Shown in pieces: positions 37,426 to 46,458 of a stretch of 64,000 nucleotides of DNA (its first letter is position 1; the number at the start of each line of letters is the position of its first letter). This DNA is from Roseibacillus persicicus (GTDB taxonomy: Bacteria; Verrucomicrobiota; Verrucomicrobiia; Verrucomicrobiales; Akkermansiaceae). The position numbers were made by a program, and so were the translations under genes. Under the pieces are notes generated by a model, which worked only from the letters and a program-made list of their open reading frames with translations, was not told where the DNA came from and ran no database searches. The DNA lies in NCBI RefSeq assembly GCF_014651675.1, contig NZ_BMXI01000002.1, positions 357,524 through 421,523 on the forward strand, in the 5' to 3' direction.

Positions 37426-37695
37426 ATGCCACGTTCACTGAAAAAAGGACCCTTCGTCGATCAGAAGCTTCTCGCGAAAATCGATGCTGCGGTTGAAAAG
37501 GGCGACAAAAAGCCCATCAAAACTTGGAGCCGTCGCTCGATGATCACGCCTGACTTCGTCGGCCTGACCTTCTCGGTTCACAATGGAAAGACCTTCCTCC
37601 CCGTCCTCGTCACCGAGAACATGGTTGGTCACAAATTGGGAGAATTCTCTCCCTCCAAGAACTTCAAGGCTCACGGTGGTGTGGGTAAGAAGTAA
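37426..37695 (+). CDS. rpsS: 30S ribosomal protein S19
   Basis: 89 residues. [37 protein letters not shown] and [17 protein letters not shown] are diagnostic of S19, 30S head. Thirty bases after rplB. Its usual downstream partner rplV is displaced by one inserted gene. Confidence 0.98.
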   Translation: MPRSLKKGPFVDQKLLAKIDAAVEKGDKKPIKTWSRRSMITPDFVGLTFSVHNGKTFLPVLVTENMVGHKLGEFSPSKNFKAHGGVGKK

Positions 37696-37727
37696 GAACT
37701 GACCTGAAACTGACAATTCTTCGCAAG

Positions 37728-38429
37728 ATGACTATCCGCCCGCAACTGCCAACCGTGCTCGCTACCCTTCTGGGGATGGCCACGTTGGCGAGTGGGCAGA
37801 CCGGTGACTTGCGGGGAGAGCTCAATCGTCTGCGCCGCGAAAACGTCAACTTGAGCGAAAGCCTGGTTGCCGCCAACAAGCGCGCTGACGAAAGCACCGC
37901 CAAACTCAACGACATCAAGCTTCGCCTTGAGGCGATGGGTTCCGGTTTACTCGATGGGGGGGATGACCGCCTTGTCAAAGCCGTATCCGACCTCGAAGTG
38001 ATGGCTCGCAAGCTTAAGGAGATGGAGGAAGCCGCTCTCGCGCTTTCCGCCAGCACCCAGAACTATCTTTCCACCGCCATCGCCGCCGACCCGGAAGCCC
38101 GGGTGGAGGTCGAGACCCGCCTCCGCGCTCTCGATACCGTCATCGGACTGCGCGAAGCACCCCGGAAGGATCGCCAGATGGGCAATCTCCAGCAAGCCGA
38201 AGTCGTCAGTGTTGATAGCGAGTCCGGAGTGGTCGTAGTCAATGTTGGACAAAAAGAGTCTGCCGTAGTGGGGATGGCCTTCGAGGTCTACCGCAACGAC
38301 AGCAAAGTGGCCGAGGCTCTCGTCGCGCAAACTCGCAACGATGTCAGTGCCCTGTTAGTAACGAATTTAGAAAACGAAGAGAATCCCGTTCGCAGAGGCG
38401 ACCGGGTCTCATTTAAACGCAGCAATTAA
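37728..38429 (+). CDS. Exported coiled-coil protein inserted in the S10 operon
   Basis: 233 residues, 32 bases after rpsS and 12 before rplV, same strand. Signal peptide about 1-23 (LPTVLATLLGMATLASGQ), no lipobox. Residues 25-75 and 85-105 are heptad-rich coiled coil (LRGELNRLRRENVNLSESL); the last ~80 residues form a beta domain (VVSVDSESGVVVVNVGQKES, AVVGMAFEVYRNDSKVAEA, RRGDRVSFKR) resembling the SH3-like C-terminal modules of periplasmic proteins such as FlgT. It is not a ribosomal protein. Envelope location and co-transcription with ribosomal genes are the notable points; I recognise no named family. Confidence 0.8.
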   Translation: MTIRPQLPTVLATLLGMATLASGQTGDLRGELNRLRRENVNLSESLVAANKRADESTAKLNDIKLRLEAMGSGLLDGGDDRLVKAVSDLEVMARKLKEMEEAALALSASTQNYLSTAIAADPEARVEVETRLRALDTVIGLREAPRKDRQMGNLQQAEVVSVDSESGVVVVNVGQKESAVVGMAFEVYRNDSKVAEALVAQTRNDVSALLVTNLENEENPVRRGDRVSFKRSN

Positions 38430-38441
38430 GGAAGAAGAATC

Positions 38442-39149
38442 ATGGAAGTCCGCGCGATACATAAATATGCGAGAATCTCAGCCAAAAAGGCACGGGATGT
38501 GGCTCGGGAAATTCAGGGAATGCCTGTTTCCGACGCTCTCGATACACTGACCTACACGCCCAAGAAGGCCGCTCTCCTCATCGGAAAGACCCTCAAGAGC
38601 GCTGTGGCCAATGCCGAGAACAATCACGAGATGGTCGCCGAGACCATGGTGGTCAAGGAAGCTCACGTGACCGATGGACCGACTTCACGTCGCTTCAAGC
38701 CCCGTGCCCGTGGTTCTGCCGCTGCCATCCGCAAGCGCACCAGCCACATCTACATCACCCTCGCGGAAGCTCCCGAGGAAGAGGAAAAGCCCAAGTCTGC
38801 CAAAGCAGCGAAAAAGGCCGCTCCCAAGCAGCCAGCGAAAGCTGAAAAAGCTCCCGCGCCAGCCGCTGAGGAAGCCCCCGCTGCTGAAGCCAACAAGGAA
38901 GCTCTCGGATTCGTCTACGACGAAGCGCCCGAAGCTGCCGACGACCTCAAAAAGATTTCCGGCGTTGGTCCTGCACTCGAAGCGAAATTGCACGGGTTTG
39001 GTGTTTACACCTACCAGCAAATCGTCGATTGGACCCCCGAGAACATTGCCGCCTTCGATGACCTGCTTTCCTTCAAGGGACGCATCGAGCGTGACAATTG
39101 GCAGGAACAAGCCAAGACACTTCAATCTGAAAACGGAGGCGAGGCTTAA
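38442..39149 (+). CDS. rplV: 50S ribosomal protein L22 with fused helix-hairpin-helix domain
   Basis: 235 residues, about twice the usual ~110. Residues 1-110 are complete L22 (MEVRAIHKYARISAKKARDV, tunnel hairpin DGPTSRRFKPRARGSAAAIR, SHIYITLAEA). An Ala/Lys/Pro/Glu linker (111-155) leads to a second domain at 167-228: DDLKKISGVGPALEAKLHGF and the phrase FKGRIERDNWQEQAKTL. This domain is the H3TH/HhH module also known as the C-terminal extension of L21 in alphaproteobacteria and in some Nuo subunits. The reading frame is continuous and in the canonical operon slot before rpsC. Confidence 0.95.
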   Translation: MEVRAIHKYARISAKKARDVAREIQGMPVSDALDTLTYTPKKAALLIGKTLKSAVANAENNHEMVAETMVVKEAHVTDGPTSRRFKPRARGSAAAIRKRTSHIYITLAEAPEEEEKPKSAKAAKKAAPKQPAKAEKAPAPAAEEAPAAEANKEALGFVYDEAPEAADDLKKISGVGPALEAKLHGFGVYTYQQIVDWTPENIAAFDDLLSFKGRIERDNWQEQAKTLQSENGGEA

Positions 39150-39197
39150 ACCCCACGCAATCGCAACCGAAACAACTTAACTTATTTAACGAACGAT

Positions 39198-39977
39198 ATG
39201 GGACAGAAAGTCAATCCAGTGGGTTTCCGACTCGCCTTCAACCGCGACTGGCGCTCGAAGTGGTATGCTAAAGGTGATGATTACACCACCAAGCTCCACG
39301 AAGATCTCCAGGTGCGCAAATACATCAAGAACCGCCTCCAGTTCGCCGCCATTTCCAAGGTGGTGATCGAGCGGGCTTGGAACAGCGTGCGCGTCACGAT
39401 CCACACCTCTCGCCCCGGTCTCGTGATCGGCAAGCGTGGTGCGGAAATCGAAACCATGACCAAGGACATCTCCAAGATTTGCAAGGGAGCCCAGGTCAAG
39501 ATTGATATCCTCGAAATCCGCCAGCCGGAGCTCGATGCCCAGCTCGTTTGTGAGAACATCGCCGTTCAGCTTGAGCGTCGTATCAGCTTCCGCCGCGCCA
39601 TGAAGCGCGCGGTTCAGACTGCAATGGACTTCGGTGCTGACGGCATCCGTGTTCGTTGTGGAGGTCGCCTCGGTGGAGCGGACATCGCCCGTGCCGAGCA
39701 ATACCGTCAGGGCAAAGTCCCACTTCAAACTCTTCGTGTCCCTATCGACTATGGTTTCGCGGAAGCGAACACCGTTTACGGAATCATCGGCGTCAAGTGC
39801 TGGTTGAACGTGAAGGAAGAGAAGCTCAAGGGCGGCCAAGGTGGCGGCCAGCGTCGTGGTGGCCCAGGTGGTCGTCGTGATGACCGTCGCGGAGGTGGTG
39901 ATCGTCGCGGAGGCGGCGGAGACCGCCGCGGAGGCGGAGACAACCGCGGTGGCGGTGGGGGAGCACCCCGCGGCTAA
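39198..39977 (+). CDS. rpsC: 30S ribosomal protein S3 with C-terminal Arg/Gly tail
   Basis: 259 residues. Residues 1-210 are standard S3: [20 protein letters not shown] domain loop [43 protein letters not shown]. From 211 to the end the chain is almost wholly Gly/Arg/Asp, with DRRGGG repeats resembling eukaryotic RGG boxes. S3 lines the mRNA entry channel of the 30S subunit. The tail-coding DNA is an imperfect repeat of GGAGGCGGNGAYCGYCGC-like units. S5 in the same cluster bears a similar tail. Confidence 0.97.
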   Translation: MGQKVNPVGFRLAFNRDWRSKWYAKGDDYTTKLHEDLQVRKYIKNRLQFAAISKVVIERAWNSVRVTIHTSRPGLVIGKRGAEIETMTKDISKICKGAQVKIDILEIRQPELDAQLVCENIAVQLERRISFRRAMKRAVQTAMDFGADGIRVRCGGRLGGADIARAEQYRQGKVPLQTLRVPIDYGFAEANTVYGIIGVKCWLNVKEEKLKGGQGGGQRRGGPGGRRDDRRGGGDRRGGGGDRRGGGDNRGGGGGAPRG

Positions 39978-40039
39978 ACCGGCTGCTACACACAATTTTT
40001 TCGAACGAACCCAAACTTTTACAAAGGAGGACCTAAGAT

Positions 40040-40456
40040 ATGCCACTCATGCCCAAGCGGACCAAGTTCCGCAAATCACATCGCGGAAGCCGCGCTGGTA
40101 ATGCCCAGCGGGGAACAGACGTTAGCTTTGGAGATTTCGGTCTTCAGGCGCTCGACCGTGGTTGGATGACCAACCGCCAAATCGAGGCCTGCCGGATTTC
40201 CATCAACCGTTACCTCAAGCGTAAGGGTAAAGTCTGGATTCGTATCTTCCCTCACAAATCCACCACCGCACGTCCCCCTGAAACCCGGATGGGTAAAGGT
40301 AAGGGCCCCGTTGCAGCTTGGGTAGCCGTGATTCGTCCCGGTGCCATGCTCTTCGAAGTGGCTGGTGTGCCTGAGTCCCAGGCGAAAGAGGCCATGCGCC
40401 TCGCATCCAACAAGTTGGGTATCCGCACCCGCTTCGTGGTTCGTGGTAACCACTAA
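40040..40456 (+). CDS. rplP: 50S ribosomal protein L16
   Basis: 138 residues. [20 protein letters not shown] start, [39 protein letters not shown] are diagnostic. Organises tRNA binding at the large-subunit A/P sites. Preceded by AAAGGAGG, the clearest Shine-Dalgarno of the cluster. Confidence 0.98.
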   Translation: MPLMPKRTKFRKSHRGSRAGNAQRGTDVSFGDFGLQALDRGWMTNRQIEACRISINRYLKRKGKVWIRIFPHKSTTARPPETRMGKGKGPVAAWVAVIRPGAMLFEVAGVPESQAKEAMRLASNKLGIRTRFVVRGNH

Positions 40457-40495
40457 GGCACCCGCAAAACATTTTTAGAAAGAAAGACAGTTATT

Positions 40496-40699
40496 ATGGC
40501 AGCGACAAAAGCAAAAGACCTCCGCGAAATGAGCAGTGAAGAACTGACCAAGCGCCTGCAGGATCTCAAATCGGAGGGCGTGACCCTGCGCATTCAGCAA
40601 GCAACCGGACAGTTGGAGAACACCGCTAGCATTCGGACCGTGCGTCGTGATGTGGCACGGATATTGACCATTTTGAACCAACGTCGCAGCCAGGCGTAA
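40496..40699 (+). CDS. rpmC: 50S ribosomal protein L29
   Basis: 67 residues, normal. LREMSSEELTKRLQDLKSEG and the C-terminal SIRTVRRDVARILTILNQRR are typical. Lies between rplP and rpsQ as in the canonical order. Confidence 0.96.
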   Translation: MAATKAKDLREMSSEELTKRLQDLKSEGVTLRIQQATGQLENTASIRTVRRDVARILTILNQRRSQA

Positions 40700-40720
40700 C
40701 CGATAAGAATTAAGAACGAG

Positions 40721-40999
40721 ATGAGCGAAGAAACCAAATCAGCAGAAGAGACCGGCCCCGGCTTGCGCAAGCAGCGCGTCGGTATCGTGCGCTCGACCGG
40801 CATGGACAAGACCATCGTGGTCGAATACACCAACCGTGTCCCACACCCCCAGTTTAAGAAAATCGTGAAGCGCTCGAAGAAATTCTACGCTCATGACGAG
40901 AAGGAAGAAGCAGCTGTGGGCGACAAGGTCCGCATCGAAGAATGCCGTCCTCTCTCCAAGAAGAAGTGCTGGAAGCTCGTAGATGTTCTTACGCACTAA
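40721..40999 (+). CDS. rpsQ: 30S ribosomal protein S17
   Basis: 92 residues. KQRVGIVRSTGMDKTIVVEY and EECRPLSKKKCWKLVDVL match S17, an early 16S binder. A 12-residue acidic N-terminal extension (MSEETKSAEETG) precedes the core. Confidence 0.96.
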   Translation: MSEETKSAEETGPGLRKQRVGIVRSTGMDKTIVVEYTNRVPHPQFKKIVKRSKKFYAHDEKEEAAVGDKVRIEECRPLSKKKCWKLVDVLTH

Positions 41000-41050
41000 T
41001 CTTCCCCCTCATTTTTTTAGTAACCAAATTTAACCGAAAGGAACGAAGCG

Positions 41051-41416
41051 ATGATTCAGATGGAGTCCAAATTCGAGATTGCCGATAACACCGGCGCTCG
41101 TCAGGCAAAAATGATTGGAGTATTGGGCAAGCGCTCACGCTCGGCAGATGTGGGTGACATCATCACCGCACACATTCGGGAGTCGATCCCAACCGCTTCT
41201 GTGAAGAAGGGGACTGTGGTTAAGTGCGTGATTGTGCGCACCGCAGCTCCTATCCGGCGTGCTGATGGTTCGATTCTCCGCTTTGATAGCAACGCGGCAG
41301 TGATTATCGACAAGGACGGCAACCCCAAGGGAACCCGTATCTTTGGCCCAGTCGCCCGTGAACTTCGTGAAAAGAACTTCATGAAGATTGTGTCCCTCGC
41401 CCCCGAGGTGCTCTAA
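41051..41416 (+). CDS. rplN: 50S ribosomal protein L14
   Basis: 121 residues. [40 protein letters not shown] and [20 protein letters not shown] are diagnostic. Preceded by GAAAGGAACG. Begins the spc-like segment with no visible break from the S10 segment. Confidence 0.98.
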   Translation: MIQMESKFEIADNTGARQAKMIGVLGKRSRSADVGDIITAHIRESIPTASVKKGTVVKCVIVRTAAPIRRADGSILRFDSNAAVIIDKDGNPKGTRIFGPVARELREKNFMKIVSLAPEVL

Positions 41417-41439
41417 ACCCAGTAAAGAAACTTTACGAG

Positions 41440-41673
41440 ATGTCCCGCATTAAAACACACGTCAAAGCAGGTGATGAAGTTGAAGTCATCGCCGGCAACC
41501 ATCGTGGAAAAAAAGGCAAAGTCCTTTCCATCGATGCCAAGAAGAATCAGGTGGTCGTCGAAGGCGTCCGCGTGATGAAAAAGTCAGTCCGTCGCTCCGA
41601 AGAAGCACCCGAGGGTGGAATTATCGACAAAGACGGCCCGATTCATCTTTCCAATGTCAAGAAAGTGGGCTAA
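41440..41673 (+). CDS. rplX: 50S ribosomal protein L24
   Basis: 77 residues. [20 protein letters not shown] is the KOW motif; [19 protein letters not shown] follows. Shorter than E. coli L24 (about 104) but in the range of compact bacterial forms. Confidence 0.95.
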   Translation: MSRIKTHVKAGDEVEVIAGNHRGKKGKVLSIDAKKNQVVVEGVRVMKKSVRRSEEAPEGGIIDKDGPIHLSNVKKVG

Positions 41674-41738
41674 CCCCCGCACCTCGCAGAGCAATCTGCG
41701 GTCCTAGCGCTTAAGCGAGAGAAAGCTGACCCGCGATT

Positions 41739-42308
41739 ATGAATAACCAAACTAAAGAACTATACACCAGCCAAGCGGTGCCTCAGTTGAAGGAGCGCTA
41801 TGGTCTGAAGAATCCCAATGAGGTGCCGAATCTTGAGAAGATCGTGCTCAATACCCACATTGGACGTTACATCAACGACCGTAAGGTAGCCGTGGAAGAT
41901 GCTGTCGAAGACCTCGGCAAGATCACCGGGCAAAAGCCAAGTGTCGTCTTCGCTCGCAAGAGTGTGGCGAACTTCAAGGTCCGCGAAGGAGAAGCCGTCG
42001 GAGCCCGTGTCACCCTTCGTGGGGAGCGCATGTGGGAATTCCTCGACCGCTTCATCAACATCACTGCTCCCAACGTGCGCGACTTTCGCGGTTTCCCGTT
42101 CAAGAGCTTTGACGGCCGTGGCAACTACGCCATGGGCATCAATGACCAGTCCATTTTCCCTGAAATTGAACTCGACCAGGTGAAGCGCCAACTCGGCTTC
42201 GACCTCATCGTGGTCACCACTACTAACAGTGACGAGCAAGCGAAAGCACTCCTTGAGATGCTTAACTTCCCGTTCCGCAAGCCGGCTGAAAAGTCAGAAG
42301 CCGCCTAA
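41739..42308 (+). CDS. rplE: 50S ribosomal protein L5
   Basis: 189 residues. PNLEKIVLNTHIGRYINDRK, FARKSVANFKVREGEAVGAR and YAMGINDQSIFPEIELDQVK are typical. 5S rRNA binder. rpsN, which usually follows, is missing: rpsH starts 28 bases later. Confidence 0.97.
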   Translation: MNNQTKELYTSQAVPQLKERYGLKNPNEVPNLEKIVLNTHIGRYINDRKVAVEDAVEDLGKITGQKPSVVFARKSVANFKVREGEAVGARVTLRGERMWEFLDRFINITAPNVRDFRGFPFKSFDGRGNYAMGINDQSIFPEIELDQVKRQLGFDLIVVTTTNSDEQAKALLEMLNFPFRKPAEKSEAA

Positions 42309-42336
42309 CCAATAGAATTTAAACGAGGACAATATT

Positions 42337-42735
42337 ATGGGAGTCATTAGTGATCCAATTTCCGATTTTTTGATTCGGTTGAAGAACGCCTCACGGGCGC
42401 AGAACGACCAATTCACCGCCCCTTTCTCCAAGATGAAGGTCGAGCTTGCTCGCATTCTCAAGGAAGAAGGCTACATCTGGAACTACGAGGTGGACACCAC
42501 CGGTAAGTTTCCAGTCATCAAAGTGACCGCCAAGTATGTGGACGGCACTCCAGCTTTGACTGACCTCAAGCGTGTTTCACGCCCCGGTCGTCGCCACTAT
42601 GTCGGTGCGGGCGATGTGCCCCGCGTGTTGAACGGTCTCGGTATCTCCATCCTCTCGACTCCTCGCGGAGTGATGACTGGAACTCAGGCCAAGCGTGAAA
42701 ACGTAGGCGGCGAATTGCTGGCCAAGGTTTGGTAA
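42337..42735 (+). CDS. rpsH: 30S ribosomal protein S8
   Basis: 132 residues. SDPISDFLIRLKNASRAQND, SRPGRRHYVGAGDVPRVLNG and STPRGVMTGTQAKRENVGGE are diagnostic. In E. coli S8 represses the spc operon; no comparable site near rplE was identified here. Confidence 0.97.
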   Translation: MGVISDPISDFLIRLKNASRAQNDQFTAPFSKMKVELARILKEEGYIWNYEVDTTGKFPVIKVTAKYVDGTPALTDLKRVSRPGRRHYVGAGDVPRVLNGLGISILSTPRGVMTGTQAKRENVGGELLAKVW

Positions 42736-42760
42736 CCCTCAGACAGAAAGAACGAAACAG

Positions 42761-43300
42761 ATGTCACGAGTAGGAAACAAATCAATCGCTCTTCCCGACA
42801 AGGTGAAGATCGCAAACGACGGCCCCCACGTTACAGTGGAAGGCCCCAAGGGTAAGCTGGAATGGACTCTCCCCGAGGGAATCTCCATCTCCCAGGCCGA
42901 CGGCGAATTGACCGTCACCCGCGAGAACGACAAGCGCGAAAAGCGTGCCCTCCACGGCACCTCCCGCAGCTTGGTTCAGAACATGATTACCGGAGTTTCG
43001 GAAGGCTTTGTCAAAGAGCTCGAAATCCAGGGGGTTGGTCTCCGTGCCGCTTTGAAGGGCAAAGACCTCGACCTCAGCTTGGGTAAATCTCACCCCATCA
43101 TCCACCCCATCCCCGAAGGTCTTACCGTGACTGTCACCGACAGCACCAAGATCAAGGTGGAAGGTATCGACAAGCAACTCGTAGGACAGTTCGCCGCCGA
43201 AGTGCGTCGCTTCTATCCACCAGAGCCCTACAAAGGAAAAGGTGTCCGCTATGTGGGCGAATATGTGCGCCGTAAGGCCGGTAAGAGCGTGAGCAAGTAA
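42761..43300 (+). CDS. rplF: 50S ribosomal protein L6
   Basis: 179 residues. [39 protein letters not shown] and [19 protein letters not shown] match L6. Canonical length and position, 25 bases after rpsH. Confidence 0.98.
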   Translation: MSRVGNKSIALPDKVKIANDGPHVTVEGPKGKLEWTLPEGISISQADGELTVTRENDKREKRALHGTSRSLVQNMITGVSEGFVKELEIQGVGLRAALKGKDLDLSLGKSHPIIHPIPEGLTVTVTDSTKIKVEGIDKQLVGQFAAEVRRFYPPEPYKGKGVRYVGEYVRRKAGKSVSK

Positions 43301-43311
43301 GGACTAGAACG

Positions 43312-43668
43312 ATGAGTATTTTAAACAGAAAGAAAGTGCGCCAGCGTGTCCATAAGCGGATTCGCAAGAAGGTGATTGGAACCAGCGAGCGTCCTCGTTT
43401 GGCCGTCCATTGCTCCAACAAGAACCTTTATGTTCAGTTGATCGACGATTCAGCCGGCAAGACCATTTGCCAAGCCTCTACTCTCGATAAGGAAGTAGAA
43501 GAAAAAACGACCAACAAGGACGTGGCAACCAAGATTGGCAAGCTCATCGCTGAGCGTGCTCAAGCTGCCAAAGTTTCTGATGTGGTATTTGACCGAGGTG
43601 GTCACCTCTACCACGGCAAGATCAAGGCTTTGGCCGACGGTGCCCGCGAAGGGGGATTGAAATTTTAA
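43312..43668 (+). CDS. rplR: 50S ribosomal protein L18
   Basis: 118 residues. [19 protein letters not shown] and [20 protein letters not shown] are diagnostic; 5S rRNA binding protein. Only 11 bases from rplF and 10 from rpsE, suggesting translational coupling. Confidence 0.97.
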   Translation: MSILNRKKVRQRVHKRIRKKVIGTSERPRLAVHCSNKNLYVQLIDDSAGKTICQASTLDKEVEEKTTNKDVATKIGKLIAERAQAAKVSDVVFDRGGHLYHGKIKALADGAREGGLKF

Positions 43669-43678
43669 TTGAAGAACG

Positions 43679-44401
43679 ATGTCAGAAGATAACGACAAGA
43701 AACCAACAGACGCCCCGACTCCAGAGCCAGCAGCTTCCGCCGATACGGCACCTGCGAAAACCGAGGCCGCCGCAGAAAAACCTGCTGCCCCTCGTGGAGA
43801 TCGACGCGCCCCGGAACGTCGCGATGACAATCGTGGAGGTGGAAACCGCGGAGGCGGTGACCGTCGTGGAGGTGGCCCGGGAGGCCGCCGTGATGGAGGC
43901 CGTGGCCGCCGTGACGAAGAGGAAGATGATGGCATGGTCGAGAAGGTCGTCTTCATCAACCGATGCGCCAAGGTGGTGAAGGGTGGACGTCGCTTCAGTT
44001 TCTCCGCCCTCGTAGTCGCTGGTGACCTCAATGGTAAAGTTGGCTTCGGATTCGGTAAAGCGAACGAAGTGGCCGAGTGCATCAAGAAGGCGAGCGAAAT
44101 CGCGAAGAGAAGCTTGGAGAAGATGGACCTCGATGGAGATTCCATTCCTCACGAAACTTATGCTGAGTTCGGCGGTGGCAAAGTTCTTCTTCGCCCCGCT
44201 TCACCCGGAACCGGCGTTATTGCTGGTGGTGGTGTCCGTGCCGTCTGCGAAGCAGTCGGGATTAAGGACGTCCTCGGTAAGTCCCTCGGTTCTAACAATC
44301 ACGCCAACGTGGTGAAAGCCACTCTCAAGGCCCTCTCTGAACTTCGTAATCGCGACGAGATTTATGCTCTGCGCGGTAAGAAGAAGAGCAAGGCTATTTA
44401 A
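43679..44401 (+). CDS. rpsE: 30S ribosomal protein S5 with N-terminal Arg/Gly extension
   Basis: 240 residues against the usual ~165. The core begins near residue 86: [60 protein letters not shown], ending [19 protein letters not shown]. Residues 1-85 are an acidic/Ala segment followed by an Arg/Gly block ([20 protein letters not shown]) closely resembling the C-terminal tail of S3 in this cluster. S5 lies beside S3 at the mRNA entry site. rpmD is absent after it. Confidence 0.97.
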   Translation: MSEDNDKKPTDAPTPEPAASADTAPAKTEAAAEKPAAPRGDRRAPERRDDNRGGGNRGGGDRRGGGPGGRRDGGRGRRDEEEDDGMVEKVVFINRCAKVVKGGRRFSFSALVVAGDLNGKVGFGFGKANEVAECIKKASEIAKRSLEKMDLDGDSIPHETYAEFGGGKVLLRPASPGTGVIAGGGVRAVCEAVGIKDVLGKSLGSNNHANVVKATLKALSELRNRDEIYALRGKKKSKAI

Positions 44402-44427
44402 CCTCAATTTAGAAAGCTAAAGGCAAA

Positions 44428-44874
44428 ATGAACTTGCACGATTTACAACCCAATCCCGGCGCCAAGCACCGGACGAAGCGTCTCGGTAAGGGCGAAAGCT
44501 CCGGACTCGGAAAGACTTCCGGTAAGGGACACAAAGGGCAGAAGGCTCGCTCCGGCGGCACCATCCGCCCCGGATTCGAAGGTGGTCAGATGCCCCTTCA
44601 CCGTCGTCTGCCCAAGCGCGGATTCAACAACTTCACCTTCCGTGACAAGATCGCGACAGTGAACTTGGCCCGCATCGAAGAGAAATTCGAAGACGGGGAG
44701 ACCGTTAGCGAAGAGACTTTGCGCGAACGGAACCTAATGAAAGGTGTCTACGATGCCGTCAAGGTTCTCGGACAAGGAGAGATCACCAAGAAGCTGACCT
44801 TCAAAGTCGACCTCGTGAGCGCATCTGCTCAGGAGAAGATTGAGAAGGCGGGCGGATCGGTGGAACTCGGTTAA
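44428..44874 (+). CDS. rplO: 50S ribosomal protein L15
   Basis: 148 residues. MNLHDLQPNPGAKHRTKRLG, GLGKTSGKGHKGQKARSGG and FEGGQMPLHRRLPKRGFNN are diagnostic. Follows rpsE by 26 bases, without rpmD between. A terminator-like hairpin follows, before secY. Confidence 0.97.
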   Translation: MNLHDLQPNPGAKHRTKRLGKGESSGLGKTSGKGHKGQKARSGGTIRPGFEGGQMPLHRRLPKRGFNNFTFRDKIATVNLARIEEKFEDGETVSEETLRERNLMKGVYDAVKVLGQGEITKKLTFKVDLVSASAQEKIEKAGGSVELG

Positions 44875-44893
44875 TTCTCGTTGATCATTCACT

Positions 44894-44937
44894 CCCAAGT
44901 TGAGCCCTGGATTTCTCCGGGGCCCTTGGGATTTTTC
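44894..44937 (+). terminator. Terminator-like hairpin between rplO and secY
   Basis: Outer arms CCCAAG / CTTGGG and inner arms GCCCTGG / CCGGGGC (one T-G pair), with an internal loop, then ATTTTT. It lies 20 bases after the rplO stop and 17 before the secY ATG. Full or partial termination here would lower secY-adk-map relative to ribosomal genes. Confidence 0.65.
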
Positions 44938-44953
44938 CATAGATATACTATTC

Positions 44954-46453
44954 ATGATTTCGGCTTTTGCTAACACGTGGCGGGTTCCCGAATTGCGGGA
45001 TCGCATTATTTTCACCCTGGTAATGATTGTGATCGTTCGTTTGGGCGTGAACATCTCTCTTCCGGGAGTCGACTCAACCGTTATCAAAGAATGGTTGGAG
45101 ATTCGGGCCAATGAAGAGGGAACAGGAGCAGGCGCCCACCTTGGGGCCCTGTTGAACGTGTTCTCGGGAGGGGCGCTACAGAATGCGGCCCTTTTTGCAC
45201 TCGGCATCATGCCTTACATCTCGGCATCGATTATGATGCAGTTGATGGCCGCTGTTGTGCCCAAGCTTGCCAAGCTCCGTCGCGAGGAGGGCGGACAGCA
45301 GAAGATTAACCAATACACCCGCATCATGACGATCATCATTGCGGCGGTGCAGGGGTTCCTCCTTGCCAAGTCATTGGAAAATCCTGAGGCGATTATTTAC
45401 ATGGACGGGATCGAGAAAGTGGGGCGTCCATTGGTTCCTGATTGGGGTTGGGGCTTTGTCTGTATGGCGGTTCTGACCATCATTGCCGGCACCATGTTCT
45501 TGATGTGGATCGGTGACCAAATCACCGAACGCGGGATTGGTAATGGTATTTCTTTGATTATTTCGGTGAACATCATCGCGGCCTTGCCCGGTGGTTTGAC
45601 CCAAGCGTGGACGCGTTTTATCGGAACGGATGGCTCGTCAAGTCCGTTCCAGGCGATGACGCTGGTGGGATTGGTGGCCTTCCTCTTGTTGATCACCGCA
45701 GCCATCATCGCCATTACTCAGGCCCAACGCCGAATTGCGGTCCAGTATGCCAAGCGGGCTAGCAACCGTAGCGCCAAGCAGATGACCGGACACACCCAAT
45801 ATTTGCCCCTAAAGGTGAACTATGCCGGTGTGATGCCCATCATTTTTGCGAGTGCGGTTTTGAACCTTCCTCTCTTGTTGTTGAGTCAGATCTTTCCCGA
45901 TGCGGCATGGGTTGCAACTTTCCAGCAGTTCTTCAATACCGGCGCGTGGCCATATTACGTGATCGCCGGCATTATGATTTTCTTCTTCAGCTACTTCTGG
46001 GTCGCGACCATGTTCCAGCCGAGCGAGATTTCGGAGAACTTGAAAAAGGGCGGGGGTTATATTCCTGGTGTTCGTCCTGGTAAACCCACTGCGGACTTCC
46101 TTGATTTCACCATGACCCGTCTCACCTTCGCTGGTGCGATTTTCTTGACCATTATCTTCGTTCTTCCCGGATTGGTCACACACATCTTCCAGCTGCCCGG
46201 CTTGGTTTCCCAGTTCTTTGGCGGCACCAGTTTGCTCATTCTTGTGGGTGTCTTGCTTGACATGATGCGCCAGATTGAAACTCACCTGCTGCAGCGGAAC
46301 TACGATGGCTTCTTGCGCAAAGGGAAGTTGAAAGGTCGCATCGAGCGTCGTCAGGCCTCCGGACAGTCAGCCAATGGAGGTCTTATCCTCTGGTTGCTGG
46401 TGTTCGTTTCGGTCATGATTGTTCTCGGAATTGCGGCTTGGATTGCTAAGTAA
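44954..46453 (+). CDS. secY: Preprotein translocase subunit SecY
   Basis: 499 residues from MISAFANTWRVPELRDRI; the upstream in-frame ATG lies within the hairpin and is rejected. Ten membrane segments, with the plug-region motif IMPYISASIMMQL, cytoplasmic loops HTQYLPLKVNYAGVMPIIFA and the conserved C-terminal QIETHLLQRNYDGFLRKGK. Longer than E. coli SecY (443) because loops between helices 1-2 and 5-8 are expanded (for example NEEGTGAGAHLGALLNVFSG). Confidence 0.97.
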   Translation: MISAFANTWRVPELRDRIIFTLVMIVIVRLGVNISLPGVDSTVIKEWLEIRANEEGTGAGAHLGALLNVFSGGALQNAALFALGIMPYISASIMMQLMAAVVPKLAKLRREEGGQQKINQYTRIMTIIIAAVQGFLLAKSLENPEAIIYMDGIEKVGRPLVPDWGWGFVCMAVLTIIAGTMFLMWIGDQITERGIGNGISLIISVNIIAALPGGLTQAWTRFIGTDGSSSPFQAMTLVGLVAFLLLITAAIIAITQAQRRIAVQYAKRASNRSAKQMTGHTQYLPLKVNYAGVMPIIFASAVLNLPLLLLSQIFPDAAWVATFQQFFNTGAWPYYVIAGIMIFFFSYFWVATMFQPSEISENLKKGGGYIPGVRPGKPTADFLDFTMTRLTFAGAIFLTIIFVLPGLVTHIFQLPGLVSQFFGGTSLLILVGVLLDMMRQIETHLLQRNYDGFLRKGKLKGRIERRQASGQSANGGLILWLLVFVSVMIVLGIAAWIAK

Positions 46454-46458
46454 GGGCA

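Noticed and set aside
39840..39975. Arg/Gly repeat DNA as a possible tandem-repeat or mobile sequence
   Set aside because: The repeat is in frame at the end of S3 and is explained as a coding RGG-type tail.
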